Positions 21,575-30,116 of a DNA stretch of 64,000 bases are shown here, piece by piece. The stretch covers positions 1-64,000 of the forward strand of contig MPMG01000001.1 of the NCBI GenBank assembly GCA_002238485.1, given 5' to 3'. How positions within the stretch are numbered: the stretch's first letter is position 1; every line of letters starts with the position of its first letter. This DNA comes from Chloroflexi bacterium bin20 (GTDB lineage Bacteria; Chloroflexota; Anaerolineae; Aggregatilineales; Phototrophicaceae). The position numbers and the translations under genes were made by a program. The notes beneath the pieces are model-generated. The model did not search any database, was not told where the DNA came from, and saw nothing but the letters and a program-made list of their open reading frames with translations.

Positions 21575-22618
21575 TCAGATTTCAATGCCATCGACAGCCC
21601 GCGCCAGGTTTTCGGCATAAGGCGGTCGGGCGATGCCATGCTCGGTAACAATACCGGTCAAATAGCGGTGCGGCGTCACATCAAAAGCCGGGTTGCGCGC
21701 CTTGAAATGCGCCGGGACGATCGCCTTGCCATAGGGAGTCGTAACTTCGGCGGGGTCGCGCTGCTCGATAGGGATTTCATCGCCACAACCCAATGCCAGG
21801 TCGACTGTCGATGTCGGCGCGACGCAATAGAAGGGAATGTCGTGCGCGGCCGCCAGCACCGCCAGCTGATACGTGCCGATCTTGTTGGCGAAATCTCCAT
21901 TGGCGGCGATGCGATCTGCGCCCACCAAAATAATATCGACTTCACCTTTGTTCATAAAAAAGCCCGCTGCCGTATCAGGGATGATGTCATAGCTGACGCC
22001 CAGCTCTTCCATCTCCCAAGCGCTCAGTCGCGAGCCTTGCAAGCGCGGTCTTGTCTCGTCCAGCAGGACATGCAGTCTCTTGCCGCCCTCGTGCGCCGCG
22101 CGGATGACGCCCAGCGCCGTGCCATATTCCACGCAAGCCAGCGAACCGGTGTTGCAATGGTGCAAGACGGTCGCGCCATCGTTCACCAGCGCCGCCCCAC
22201 GCGCTCCGATGCGCCGATTGACCGCGACATCTTCGTCGGCGAGATCTTGTGCCGCCAGCAGCATCGCCTCTCGCAGCTCGTCTGGACTCTTGCATTCGCC
22301 GCTGCGCGCGACAGCCAGCATCTGCTCAACCGCCCAAGCCAGATTCACTGCGGTCGGACGCGCCGCCTTTAGCAATTCGCCCCGCTGCTCCAGGAATGCC
22401 AGCAAAGCCCCCATATCCACTTCATCGGTTTCGCGGGCTGCCAGCGCCATGCCAAAAGCCGCGCTGGCTCCAATAGCTGGCGCGCCACGCACGGTCATAT
22501 TGCTGATGCTTTCGGCGACTTGCGAGACCGTCTCCAGGCGCGCGAATTCCAGCCGCCATGGCAGCGCGCGCTGGTCGATCATTTTGACTGCGCCATCATC
22601 CCATTCAACCGAGCGCAT
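21575..22618 (-). CDS. mtnA: Methylthioribose-1-phosphate isomerase
   Basis: Converts methylthioribose-1-phosphate to methylthioribulose-1-phosphate, the step after MtnP. The 347 residues start MRSVEWDDGAVKMIDQR and contain TVRGAPAIG, the catalytic Cys motif HHCNTGSLA, GADRIAANGDFANKIGTYQLA with the catalytic Asp, and VAPTSTVDL. This combination separates MtnA from ribose-1,5-bisphosphate isomerase and eIF2B-like proteins. It starts 18 bases after the DsbA-like gene ends. Confidence 0.95.
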   Translation of the reverse strand: MRSVEWDDGAVKMIDQRALPWRLEFARLETVSQVAESISNMTVRGAPAIGASAAFGMALAARETDEVDMGALLAFLEQRGELLKAARPTAVNLAWAVEQMLAVARSGECKSPDELREAMLLAAQDLADEDVAVNRRIGARGAALVNDGATVLHHCNTGSLACVEYGTALGVIRAAHEGGKRLHVLLDETRPRLQGSRLSAWEMEELGVSYDIIPDTAAGFFMNKGEVDIILVGADRIAANGDFANKIGTYQLAVLAAAHDIPFYCVAPTSTVDLALGCGDEIPIEQRDPAEVTTPYGKAIVPAHFKARNPAFDVTPHRYLTGIVTEHGIARPPYAENLARAVDGIEI

Positions 22619-22635
22619 TGTGTTGAACCTCGTGC

Positions 22636-23325
22636 CTAGGGATTGGCTTGCTCGACCAACATGCTCAACTGTTCGAGATTGGCCTGACGGCCGAAAGGAT
22701 TGTGCTGTGGCATGCTGTTGCCATAGCGCACCATGATGGTCGGTGTGCCGGTCACGCCCAGTTGTGTCCCCAGTTGCGTGTCGATATCGACCTGACTGGC
22801 ATCTGCCGTGCACTCCAACAAGTCGGCATAGGACAAATCCATGCTGTCGGCGAAAGTGCGCGAAGACTGGTCGCTGAAGGCGCGGGCGCTGGCCACATCA
22901 AAGAGCACATCGTGCGCATGCCAGAAGGAACCCGGGCGCAAGGTATCGGCGCATTCCGCCAACTTGCCTGCCAATGGCGAATAAGCGGGATGCACAGCCG
23001 GAAACAGGCGGTATTCAAAGCGCGCCATGCCTGTCGCCACAAACTTTGCTATGAATTCGTCGACGGTCGGCTTGAAGCGCTGGCAGTGGCTGCACAAAAA
23101 GTCTTCGAAAGCCACAATGGTGATCGGCGCATCGGCGCTGCCCAGCACGAATCCGCCATCGTCTTGACGCGCCTGCGGGATACCGGCATAGGCGCTGCCG
23201 TCACTGCTGCTGCCGCCCTGGCTCGACAAAATGACAAATGCCAGCGCGACTATGCCGGCGGCTGCAATCACGAGGGCGATGATCATCCGATTGTTGAGTC
23301 GGCTCGTTTTGGCTTTTGCGGTCAT
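22636..23325 (-). CDS. Membrane-anchored DsbA/thioredoxin-like disulfide oxidoreductase
   Basis: The 229 residues have a basic N-terminus, one transmembrane anchor (about 13-34), a Ser/Gly linker and a DsbA-type thioredoxin domain. The CSHC active site is at about residues 78-81 in EDFLCSHC and the cis-proline loop is VTGTPTIMV. It belongs to the BdbD/DsbG-like thiol-disulfide exchange proteins facing outward. AGGTGA precedes the ATG. First gene of the minus-strand run, with a good promoter at 23369-23397. Confidence 0.9.
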   Translation of the reverse strand: MTAKAKTSRLNNRMIIALVIAAAGIVALAFVILSSQGGSSSDGSAYAGIPQARQDDGGFVLGSADAPITIVAFEDFLCSHCQRFKPTVDEFIAKFVATGMARFEYRLFPAVHPAYSPLAGKLAECADTLRPGSFWHAHDVLFDVASARAFSDQSSRTFADSMDLSYADLLECTADASQVDIDTQLGTQLGVTGTPTIMVRYGNSMPQHNPFGRQANLEQLSMLVEQANP

Positions 23326-23368
23326 ACTTCACCTCGCTCAATCTATGGCAAGCCAGCGAATCACTTGA

Positions 23369-23397
23369 ATCGTAACGATAGACGCGCCGTTCGTCAA
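23369..23397 (-). promoter_or_regulatory. Sigma-70-type promoter for the DsbA-like/mtnA/kinase genes
   Basis: On the minus strand, TTGACG (23397-23392), a 17-base spacer and TACGAT (23374-23369) lie about 44 bases before the ATG at 23325. One of the best consensus matches in the window. Confidence 0.65.
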
Positions 23398-23500
23398 TCA
23401 TCGTCCTTGCGAATCTGCTTCGCGCCGCGCGAGACATTGGGCGGCTTGCCGTCACGCGACGCCGGCGGCTGCCTGTTGCGCCAAGAACAGCGCACTGCGC

Positions 23501-23506
23501 TATACT
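23501..23506 (+). promoter_or_regulatory. -10 element for the nucleoside phosphorylase gene
   Basis: TATACT at 23501-23506, about 40 bases before the ATG, with a TTGCGC at 23476-23481 spaced 19 bases away. Divergent to the DsbA-like promoter 100 bases to the left. Confidence 0.5.
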
Positions 23507-23546
23507 CAAGCCTCGAAATCGCCTCTGCCGCTGGAGGGTGCTGACC

Positions 23547-24896
23547 ATGCAAATGATCAACCTGATCGAAAAGAAGCGCGATGGTCTGCCGTTGGGCGAA
23601 GACGAAATCCGCTTCTTCATCCATGAATACACTGCCGGGAGCATCCCCGATTATCAAGCCGCGGCGCTGCTGATGGCGATCACGCTAAAAGGCATGACCC
23701 GCGCCGAGACGGTGCAGCTTACCTTGGCGATGGCGCAATCGGGCGACCTGCTCGACTTGTCCGACATCAGCGATTATGCCGTGGACAAGCACTCATCTGG
23801 CGGCGTCGGCGACAAAACCACACTGGTCGTGCTGCCGCTGGTGGCTTCTTTTGGCGTGCCTATCGCCAAGATGAGCGGACGCGGACTGGGCTTCGGCGGC
23901 GGCACGTTGGACAAGCTGGAGTCGATAGGCGGCTTTGATGTCAACTTGTCCGAAAGCGAGTTTCGGCGCATCGCAAGGGAAACCGGCATGGTGCTGGCCG
24001 GGCAAAGCAAGTCGCTGGCGCCTGCGGATGGCTTGCTCTATGCCCTGCGCGATGTTACGGGCGCCGTCCCCAGTCGTCCGCTCATCGCCAGCAGCATCAT
24101 GAGCAAAAAGTTGGCGGCGGGCGCCAATGGCATCGTGTTGGATGTCAAGCTGGGTTGTGGCGCTTTCATGAAGACGCTGGCCGATGCGCGCGACCTGGCC
24201 AAGATCATGGTGCAAATCGGCGTGGATGCCGGACGCGATATGGTGGCGCTGCTGTCGGATATGAATCAGCCGCTGGGCGTGGCGGTTGGCAATGCGCTGG
24301 AAGTTGCCGAAGCTGTAGAGACCCTGCAGGGCGGCGGACCAGCCGATCTGCGCGCGCATTGCATTGAAGTGGCTGCGCACATGCTGCGCTTGGCTGGCCG
24401 CGGCGAGCGATTTGCCGACCTGGCGGACAACCGCGGTCGATTGGCGCAGCAGTTGGACGCGGGCGCGGGCATGCAGCCCCTGTTGCGGATGGTCGCGGCG
24501 CAAGGCGGTGATGTCGCGCAGATCAACGATGTGAGTCGCCTGCCCAAAGCCAGGCTCCGCGCTGATCTTCGGGCGCGGGAAACTGGCGCGATCGCAGCGA
24601 TTTTCGCGGATAAAGTCGGATGGGCGACCTTGGCGCTGGGGGCAGGGCGTGCCACCAAGGCCGACGCAATCGACCATGCGGTCGGCATTGAAGTGCATGC
24701 CAGCGTGGGCGACCAGGTGGTGGCGGGCGACAAGCTGATGACCGTGCATGCCAAGTCCGAGGACAATCTGGCTTCGGTAATGACGTTGCTGGACGAGGCG
24801 GTCGCTTACAGTGGGAGTCCAGTCGCGCGACTGCCCCTGTTTCACGGCGTGATTGACGGCGCAGAAGCTAGGATCTCGCCATCGACAAAGGTGTAG
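23547..24896 (+). CDS. pdp: Pyrimidine-nucleoside / thymidine phosphorylase
   Basis: Phosphorolysis of pyrimidine nucleosides to base and (deoxy)ribose-1-phosphate. The 449 residues show the family-3 glycosyltransferase layout: DLSDISDYAVDKHSSGGVGDKTTL phosphate loop, KMSGRGLGFGGGTLDKLESIGG signature and KLGCGAFMKT. It is the shorter bacterial Pdp/DeoA form. ATG at 23547 sits 9 bases after GGAGG; a GTG at 23538 is too close to it. Substrate range (thymidine only, or uridine too) cannot be decided. Its last 55 bases overlap the convergent lipoprotein gene. Confidence 0.93.
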   Translation: MQMINLIEKKRDGLPLGEDEIRFFIHEYTAGSIPDYQAAALLMAITLKGMTRAETVQLTLAMAQSGDLLDLSDISDYAVDKHSSGGVGDKTTLVVLPLVASFGVPIAKMSGRGLGFGGGTLDKLESIGGFDVNLSESEFRRIARETGMVLAGQSKSLAPADGLLYALRDVTGAVPSRPLIASSIMSKKLAAGANGIVLDVKLGCGAFMKTLADARDLAKIMVQIGVDAGRDMVALLSDMNQPLGVAVGNALEVAEAVETLQGGGPADLRAHCIEVAAHMLRLAGRGERFADLADNRGRLAQQLDAGAGMQPLLRMVAAQGGDVAQINDVSRLPKARLRADLRARETGAIAAIFADKVGWATLALGAGRATKADAIDHAVGIEVHASVGDQVVAGDKLMTVHAKSEDNLASVMTLLDEAVAYSGSPVARLPLFHGVIDGAEARISPSTKV

Positions 24897-25600
24897 CTGT
24901 GGTCTGGCGCGCCATGCCAGTAACCGTCAAGAAAGCGAAACTGCCCGTTGATGCCCTCGTATGTTGTGTCCTGGACCGGCGTAGCGCTTTCCAGGGCGGC
25001 GAAGACCAGCCCGGCGATATCGTAAACCAAAGTCGTCAGCAGGTTGGGCTGCGGCACATACAAATCGCTGGCCAGGTAGCGCTGTCGGAAGCCTTCGTCG
25101 GGGGGGCTGCCGCTGCTATGAAATACCCTGCCGTCCAGATCGTCGCCCAGGGCGCGTGTTTGTTCCAGGATGAAAAGATCATCAGCCGAGTTGGCTTGCG
25201 TCAATTGCTCGTTGGCGGCGTAGAGGCTGTTTTGGGCGGCGCGGCTCTGTCCCCAATTGCCCACGATAAAGAAGGGCAGTTGGCTGGCCTGTTGCACATC
25301 CTTGTGCGTGGCTTGCGGTCCCAGCGCGATGATTGCGGCGGCGGCCGGGTCGCGATTGAATGCTTTGACGCGCGCGATCGCCAGCTCAACCGACCCGCCA
25401 TCGTCCAGCGCCAGCAGTTGTGTGTCGGACTCCGCATCGCCCAGCGCCAGCCTGACAGCGTAGAGCGCGTTATAGCCGATTTCCCGATACTGATTTTCAA
25501 AAGGCGCCAGCAAAGCGACTTTGTCCGGAGCAGTTGCTTGAGCCGTGCAGGCCGCCAAAGCCAGCGCGAGCATCAGCGGCAGCCAAGGTCTAGCAAGCAT
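24842..25600 (-). CDS. Lipoprotein with type-1 periplasmic-binding fold
   Basis: About 252 residues. The start MLARPWLPLMLALALAACTAQ is a lipoprotein signal with lipobox LAAC. The mature part opens KVALLAPFENQYREIGYNALYAVRLAL, the first beta-alpha unit of LivJ/LpoA-like binding proteins, and continues with a DDGGSVELAIARVKAF segment. It may bind a wall fragment or small ligand, since mltG and a DUF3048 protein lie directly upstream. The ATG at 25600 overlaps the mltG stop by 11 bases. Its 3' end overlaps the convergent phosphorylase gene by 55 bases. Confidence 0.72.
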   Translation of the reverse strand: MLARPWLPLMLALALAACTAQATAPDKVALLAPFENQYREIGYNALYAVRLALGDAESDTQLLALDDGGSVELAIARVKAFNRDPAAAAIIALGPQATHKDVQQASQLPFFIVGNWGQSRAAQNSLYAANEQLTQANSADDLFILEQTRALGDDLDGRVFHSSGSPPDEGFRQRYLASDLYVPQPNLLTTLVYDIAGLVFAALESATPVQDTTYEGINGQFRFLDGYWHGAPDHSYTFVDGEILASAPSITP

Positions 25601-26708
25601 TGCGCAGGTGCTCGTCGTATGTGATGGCGAATTGATGCGTATGCGAACCATCGCAGGCGGCGCGGAAAAACAAGTACTTCGACTCGGTTGGGTATACCGC
25701 GGCCCGAATGGCGGACAAGCTGGGGCTGGCGATCGGGCCCGGCGGCAAGCCCACAGACAGGTAGGTATTATACGGCGATGCCACCTGGCGATAATCGGCT
25801 TGGCTGATTTGCCCCCACCAATCGCCGCGCGTGCCATGCAGAGCATATTGCACGGTTGGATCGGCTTCCAGGCGCATGCCGCTGGCCAGCCGGTTGTGAT
25901 AAACGCCGGCGATCTGCGCGTGTTCATCCCGCCAGACAGCTTCGCGCTCCACAATAGATGCCAGCGTTAGGGCTTGATGCAGCGTGAGATCCCTCGCCAG
26001 CGCGGCATTGCGTACGTCGTCGCCGACTCGCTCGCGGAAAGTCCGCAGCAAGCTGTCGCGCAATCCCGCGGCGCTGATATCGGGCGGCAGCTGATAGGTA
26101 TCGGGGAACAGATAACCTTCCAGCGATGCGCCAGCGGGGATACCAGCCCAGGCCGCGAAATCGGTAGGTGGATTTGCTCCCCAGCCGACCAGCGCCAGGA
26201 AATCTGCGCCGCTGAAAGCGAACATGCCAATGCTGTCGATCCGCTCTGCCAGCTCTTCAATGCGCGCGCCCTCGTGGCTGCGGAATGGGATGAAGCTGCG
26301 GCTGGAATCGGTGAGCAGCGCGGCGATCTCGACGATAGATTGACGAGCCTTCAGAAAGTAAACGCCGGCTTCAAACTGTCGATCGTACCCTTCGACCCGC
26401 GCATAATCCAGGAAGAGAGCGTCATCGGCGATCAGAGCCGATTCGACCAGGTTGGCGGCAATTTGCTTAGCTGTCGCGCCAGCCTGGATTGTAAAGCGAG
26501 TCGGCCTGTCATCATTGCCAAAAGGACTGTGCAATTCAGTTTGTCGTGCCTGCAGCTGGACGCGCAGCAGCGCCGTCTGCGCCAGATCGAGCGCCCGCCC
26601 ATCGCTGATGACCCAGCCCAGCCCCAGCAGCAGCGTCAGGAGGAGCGCCAGGCCAAGGCAGCCCAGCCCACAGCCGCGGGAAGCAGCTTGCAAGCGCCGA
26701 GCCCTCAT
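25590..26708 (-). CDS. mltG: Endolytic peptidoglycan transglycosylase MltG
   Basis: Membrane-anchored lytic transglycosylase thought to cut nascent glycan strands and set their length. The 372 residues have one N-terminal transmembrane helix (about 14-34), a LysM-like region (FTIQAGATAKQIAANLV), and the YceG catalytic domain with the active-site Glu in LASIVEREA, followed by VYHNRLASGMRLEADPTVQYAL and PYNTYLSVGLPPGPIASPS. All key family motifs are present. Start is 20 bases after the DUF3048 gene. Confidence 0.94.
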   Translation of the reverse strand: MRARRLQAASRGCGLGCLGLALLLTLLLGLGWVISDGRALDLAQTALLRVQLQARQTELHSPFGNDDRPTRFTIQAGATAKQIAANLVESALIADDALFLDYARVEGYDRQFEAGVYFLKARQSIVEIAALLTDSSRSFIPFRSHEGARIEELAERIDSIGMFAFSGADFLALVGWGANPPTDFAAWAGIPAGASLEGYLFPDTYQLPPDISAAGLRDSLLRTFRERVGDDVRNAALARDLTLHQALTLASIVEREAVWRDEHAQIAGVYHNRLASGMRLEADPTVQYALHGTRGDWWGQISQADYRQVASPYNTYLSVGLPPGPIASPSLSAIRAAVYPTESKYLFFRAACDGSHTHQFAITYDEHLRNAC

Positions 26709-26728
26709 CCTGCGACCGTGTGCATGGC

Positions 26729-27904
26729 TCAGGCGTCTGCGCTGACGATGCTATCCAGAGCTTGCCGCGTCTCGCTGATTTCCAGTTGGTCCAGGTTGCG
26801 CACGATTGTGACCCAGCTGCGCCCTGGTTTGAGCGCGATCGGCTTGCCATCAACGTGCACCAGCTCCAAGGCTTCTCCATTGCGCAAGCCCGGGCGCCGC
26901 CAGAATCCTCTATACAGCTTGCCCTCACGCAAGACGAACGCTTTGCCTTGCCCCTGCAGCACAAGTTCTTCCGACTCATCGTGAGAGCCTGGCGGGAACA
27001 AATCGGGCCGTGGCCTATGGATCACCTGCAGATAGATCAGATTATCCGCCCACAACTGCGCGCCATCCGCGGCGTCGATATGCGGCGCGCCATCGGCAAA
27101 ACGCAGGTAAATGCGGCTGGAATCGTCATACTGCCAGCGAGCATCGGTGCGATTGTACCAATTCGTATAGGTGTCGCGGACGGTGTCGCCGCCATCATCC
27201 GCTTGCAGCGCAAAGCTAAATCCCAGCGCGCGGTAACCCTGATTGACATTGATGCGCGAGGCGAAGTCCCAAAGCTGCTGCGCGTCTGCAAAGAGCGTGT
27301 GTTCATAACCACGGTGCACATAGGCGTCGTCGCGGCAGAACCCGGCGCGCGCGCAGTCGTGGCTCAAGGAGGGCGAAAGCAGTCGGTTTCGATAATCCGC
27401 GTTGATGTAGATGTGGCGGATCGGTTCGCTCGTGCCAGAATAGGCAAGCAAGGCGGCGTACATGCGGATCAGCTCAATATCCAACAGACGCGCGCTGCGG
27501 ATGGAGCCGACCTGTTGTGGGGCTTGGCTTCGATAAATCGCCGCAAAGCGCGTCACGCCACCTTCGGCTTCATATTCATAAACGAGATCGGCTGCGTTGA
27601 CGCCATGCTGCGGACGCACGCGCGGGGGCCAGTTGGACACCTTGATGATGAGATTGCGCCGGCTGCGGGCTGCATCGCTGGGGTAGGGAAGACCGGTCAG
27701 CGGGTTGATGCCCTCTGGATAAGCGCGCGGACCGACTGGAAAGCCATAGGCTGGCTGGTAGCTGTCGGCAATCGCAGTGGCGACGATGGCTGGGGCGCGC
27801 AGATCGGGCATGGCGCTGTCTTGGCTGGACGCGAGACCGGCGCAAAGCAGCATGATCATCACAAACAGGCTTGTGACAAGACAGCGCGAGCATTTCCTTT
27901 TCAA
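26729..27904 (-). CDS. DUF3048 (YerB-like) exported protein
   Basis: About 391 residues with an N-terminal signal (CLVTSLFVMIMLLCAGLASS). Two-part DUF3048 architecture: NPLTGLPYP, LIIKVSNWPPRVRPQHGVNAADLVYEYEAEGGVTRFAAIY and the later VIYLQV/FLREGKLYRGFWRRP-like region (FVLREGKLYRGFWRRP). Molecular function is not established; YerB is a surface lipoprotein in Firmicutes. The apparent start is TTG with a GGAG about 10 bases upstream, and lies about 37 bases after a good -10. Coupling with mltG suggests a wall-related role (inference). Confidence 0.85.
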   Translation of the reverse strand: MKRKCSRCLVTSLFVMIMLLCAGLASSQDSAMPDLRAPAIVATAIADSYQPAYGFPVGPRAYPEGINPLTGLPYPSDAARSRRNLIIKVSNWPPRVRPQHGVNAADLVYEYEAEGGVTRFAAIYRSQAPQQVGSIRSARLLDIELIRMYAALLAYSGTSEPIRHIYINADYRNRLLSPSLSHDCARAGFCRDDAYVHRGYEHTLFADAQQLWDFASRINVNQGYRALGFSFALQADDGGDTVRDTYTNWYNRTDARWQYDDSSRIYLRFADGAPHIDAADGAQLWADNLIYLQVIHRPRPDLFPPGSHDESEELVLQGQGKAFVLREGKLYRGFWRRPGLRNGEALELVHVDGKPIALKPGRSWVTIVRNLDQLEISETRQALDSIVSADA

Positions 27905-27940
27905 TGTGGGCGACTCCGTGACTTTCCCGGCAGCAGGCTT

Positions 27941-27969
27941 AGTATATGAAACGGCTCTGCAAGCGACAA
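27941..27969 (-). promoter_or_regulatory. Promoter of the DUF3048-mltG-lipoprotein operon
   Basis: Minus strand TTGTCG (27969-27964), 17-base spacer, TATACT (27946-27941), 37 bases before the TTG start. Its -35 region abuts the divergent -10 for the LmbE gene at 27981. Confidence 0.65.
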
Positions 27970-27980
27970 GACGCAGCCAG

Positions 27981-27986
27981 TATAAT
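27981..27986 (+). promoter_or_regulatory. -10 element for the LmbE-family gene
   Basis: Perfect TATAAT at 27981-27986, 35 bases before the ATG; no convincing -35. It faces away from the DUF3048 promoter, with the two overlapping. Confidence 0.5.
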
Positions 27987-28020
27987 CTGCGAGTCGCCGC
28001 CAGCCAGGATTTATCTCAAC

Positions 28021-28878
28021 ATGGCAATCAAACGTCTGTTGATCAGCTTTGCCCATCCCGATGACGAGAGTTTTGGATTGGGCGCAGCCATCCCCAAGTG
28101 GATTGATGATGGCGTAGATGTCTACCTGATCTGCGCGACCAATGGCGATGTCGGCAATGTGCCCGAGGCGCTGCAAGGTCGATTCGCGACTGTGGCCGAG
28201 TTGCGACTGAGTGAGCTGGCTTGTGCGCGCCAATACCTGAAGTTCGCTGATGTCTTCATGCTGGATTATCGCGACAGCGGCATGCCCGACAGCCAGACCT
28301 CGCGCCACGAGAAATCGCTCGCCTATCAGTGGGCGCATCATCCGCAGCGCGTAACCGACTCGGTGCTGGCTGTGATGCGAGAAGTCCAGCCGCAAGTCGT
28401 CGTTACGTTCAATCGCTACGGCGGTTATGGACATCCCGACCACATCGCGATTCAGCGCGCCACGACAGACGCTTTTCACCAGTTGCGCCAGCAAGAGATC
28501 GACCCTCGTCCGCAGAAGCTATATTACGCCGCATTTCCCAAGTTTGCGCTGTGGCAGCGCATCATCAAAGCGCGCCTCAACGGGCAAGACCCTCGGCGCA
28601 TGGGCGTCAATGGCGATGTCGATACGCTTAAAACGTTAGAAAATATGGAGCCGGTGCACGCGCGCATTCGCATAGCCGACTACTTGGACATCTGGGAGCG
28701 GGCCAGCCGCTGTCATGCCAGCCAGGGTGGTGGGCGCATCTCGCGGACTTCGCGCTGGTTGCGGCGCATCATCTATCGTCGCCAGGGATTCACGCGCGCC
28801 TTCCCGCCGCCGAATCAGGATCGCGTCGATGAAGACGATCTATTCGCCAATGTGAAGGTGGGCGCGGCAGAAAGTTAA
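28021..28878 (+). CDS. LmbE/PIG-L family zinc deacetylase
   Basis: GlcNAc-deacetylase-like fold of 285 residues. The metal motif HPDDE is at residues 12-16, followed by CATNGDVGN, and the second histidine motif GYGHPDH is near residue 140, where GHPDH supplies the third zinc ligand. The substrate is an N-acetylated sugar conjugate in known members (mycothiol or GPI precursors), but it is undetermined here. ATG is chosen at 28021, with CAGGA 12 bases upstream; the open frame extends 25 codons further back across the promoter. The C-terminus overlaps the convergent tgt stop by four bases. Confidence 0.88.
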   Translation: MAIKRLLISFAHPDDESFGLGAAIPKWIDDGVDVYLICATNGDVGNVPEALQGRFATVAELRLSELACARQYLKFADVFMLDYRDSGMPDSQTSRHEKSLAYQWAHHPQRVTDSVLAVMREVQPQVVVTFNRYGGYGHPDHIAIQRATTDAFHQLRQQEIDPRPQKLYYAAFPKFALWQRIIKARLNGQDPRRMGVNGDVDTLKTLENMEPVHARIRIADYLDIWERASRCHASQGGGRISRTSRWLRRIIYRRQGFTRAFPPPNQDRVDEDDLFANVKVGAAES

Positions 28879-29999
28879 TCCGCAGCTTGGTCAGCCTTCG
28901 AACCCAGATAACGAGGCAAGAAGTCCGCGGCGAATTCGCGCAGACGCCCCGCGATGATAGCTTGCCGCATCTCTGCCACCAGCGATACGAGAAAGTCGAT
29001 ATTGTGCAGGCTGAGCAGGTAGTGCGCCAGCAGTTCTTTTGCCACCACCAGATGACGCAGGTAGGCGCGTGAAAAGCCGCTGGTGTAATTGTCCAGCGCG
29101 GCATCAATTGGCGTTTCCTGAAGTTTGTATTGGGCGTTGCGCAAGTTGATGCGCCCGTCATGCGTAAAGGCGGCGCCATGCCGTGCCAGCCGCGTGGGAA
29201 TCACGCAATCGAACATATCCACGCCGCGCAGGATGCCTTCCACCAGGTCGTCCGGTTCGCCAACGCCCATCAGATAGCGCGGTCTGTCGGCAGGCAGGAT
29301 GGGCAGCGTGTGCTCCAGCATGGCATGCATCTCGGTTTTGGTTTCGCCCACCGCCAGCCCGCCGATGCCATAGCCGCACAAATCCAATTCGCCCACGAAG
29401 CGCGCCGATTGTTCGCGCAGATCGGGGAAGATGCCGCCTTGCACGATTCCAAAGAGCGCCTGCCGGCTGTCTTGCGGATGCGCCTGCCGGCATTGCAGCA
29501 GCCAGTCATGTGTGCGTGTCACAGCAGCTTCGACTTCGGCTCGATCCTTGGGGGGCGGACACTGGTCAAATGCCATGATGATGTCCGCGCCCAGGTTCTG
29601 CTGGATGGCCATGGAACGAGCCGGCGTCAAGCGCTTCACGCTGCCGTCAAGATGGCTGCGGAATGTCACGCCGTCGGCATCAATGCGGTTGATTTCGCTC
29701 AAACTGAAAATCTGGAAGCCGCCCGAGTCGGTCAAAATAGGCGCATCCCAGCGCATGAAGCTGTGCAATCCGCCCAGTTCGCGCACCAGCTCATCGCCCG
29801 GTCGCAAAAACAAGTGATAGGTATTGGCGAGGATCAATGGCACTTCCAGCGCCTCCAGATCGCGCGGCGGCACGGCTTTGACCGTCGCGGCTGTGCCAAC
29901 CGGCGCGAAGACCGGCGTGGCAATATCGCCATGCGGCGTGTGCAAGATGCCCGCGCGCGCCAGTCCGTCTGTGGCGATCACTTCAAACTCGAATGCCAT
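28875..29999 (-). CDS. tgt: tRNA-guanine transglycosylase, zinc cysteines missing
   Basis: Exchanges guanine-34 for preQ1 in GUN-anticodon tRNAs. About 374 residues with the TIM-barrel signatures ILTDSGGFQIFSL, FDQCPPP, GVGEPDDLVEGILRGVDMFDCVIPTRLARHG (nucleophile Asp) and SRAYLRHL. The C-terminal zinc motif C-x-C-x2-C is replaced: the sequence there is LDNYTSGFSRAYL, with Leu, Asn and Ser where the cysteines belong, although the distal His in SLHNI is kept. Start ATG at 29999 gives the usual MAFEFEV N-terminus; the upstream in-frame ATG overlaps the promoter. Confidence 0.92.
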   Translation of the reverse strand: MAFEFEVIATDGLARAGILHTPHGDIATPVFAPVGTAATVKAVPPRDLEALEVPLILANTYHLFLRPGDELVRELGGLHSFMRWDAPILTDSGGFQIFSLSEINRIDADGVTFRSHLDGSVKRLTPARSMAIQQNLGADIIMAFDQCPPPKDRAEVEAAVTRTHDWLLQCRQAHPQDSRQALFGIVQGGIFPDLREQSARFVGELDLCGYGIGGLAVGETKTEMHAMLEHTLPILPADRPRYLMGVGEPDDLVEGILRGVDMFDCVIPTRLARHGAAFTHDGRINLRNAQYKLQETPIDAALDNYTSGFSRAYLRHLVVAKELLAHYLLSLHNIDFLVSLVAEMRQAIIAGRLREFAADFLPRYLGSKADQAAD

Positions 30000-30032
30000 C
30001 GGCTGCCTGCATGTCTGCTGCAAAACGCGAGG

Positions 30033-30038
30033 AGTATA
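30033..30038 (-). promoter_or_regulatory. Extended -10 for tgt
   Basis: Minus-strand TGC-TATACT, 34 bases before the ATG. No consensus -35. Divergent from the alr -10 at 30073, with only 34 bases between the two hexamers. Confidence 0.55.
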
Positions 30039-30072
30039 GCACACATTCAGTGAGCCCTCGTCCGCCGCCTGC

Positions 30073-30078
30073 TATACT
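30073..30078 (+). promoter_or_regulatory. Extended -10 for alr
   Basis: TGC-TATACT at 30070-30078, 38 bases before the alr ATG, lacking a clear -35, as expected of extended -10 promoters. Confidence 0.55.
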
Positions 30079-30116
30079 GGCGCGACCGTCAATCAGCCCG
30101 CGCAGGAGCGGCTCGC

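Noticed and set aside
25600-25954. N-terminal 118 codons upstream of the lipoprotein signal at 24842-25600
   Set aside because: They lie opposite in frame to mltG coding sequence, and the lipoprotein signal at 25600 is the obvious start.
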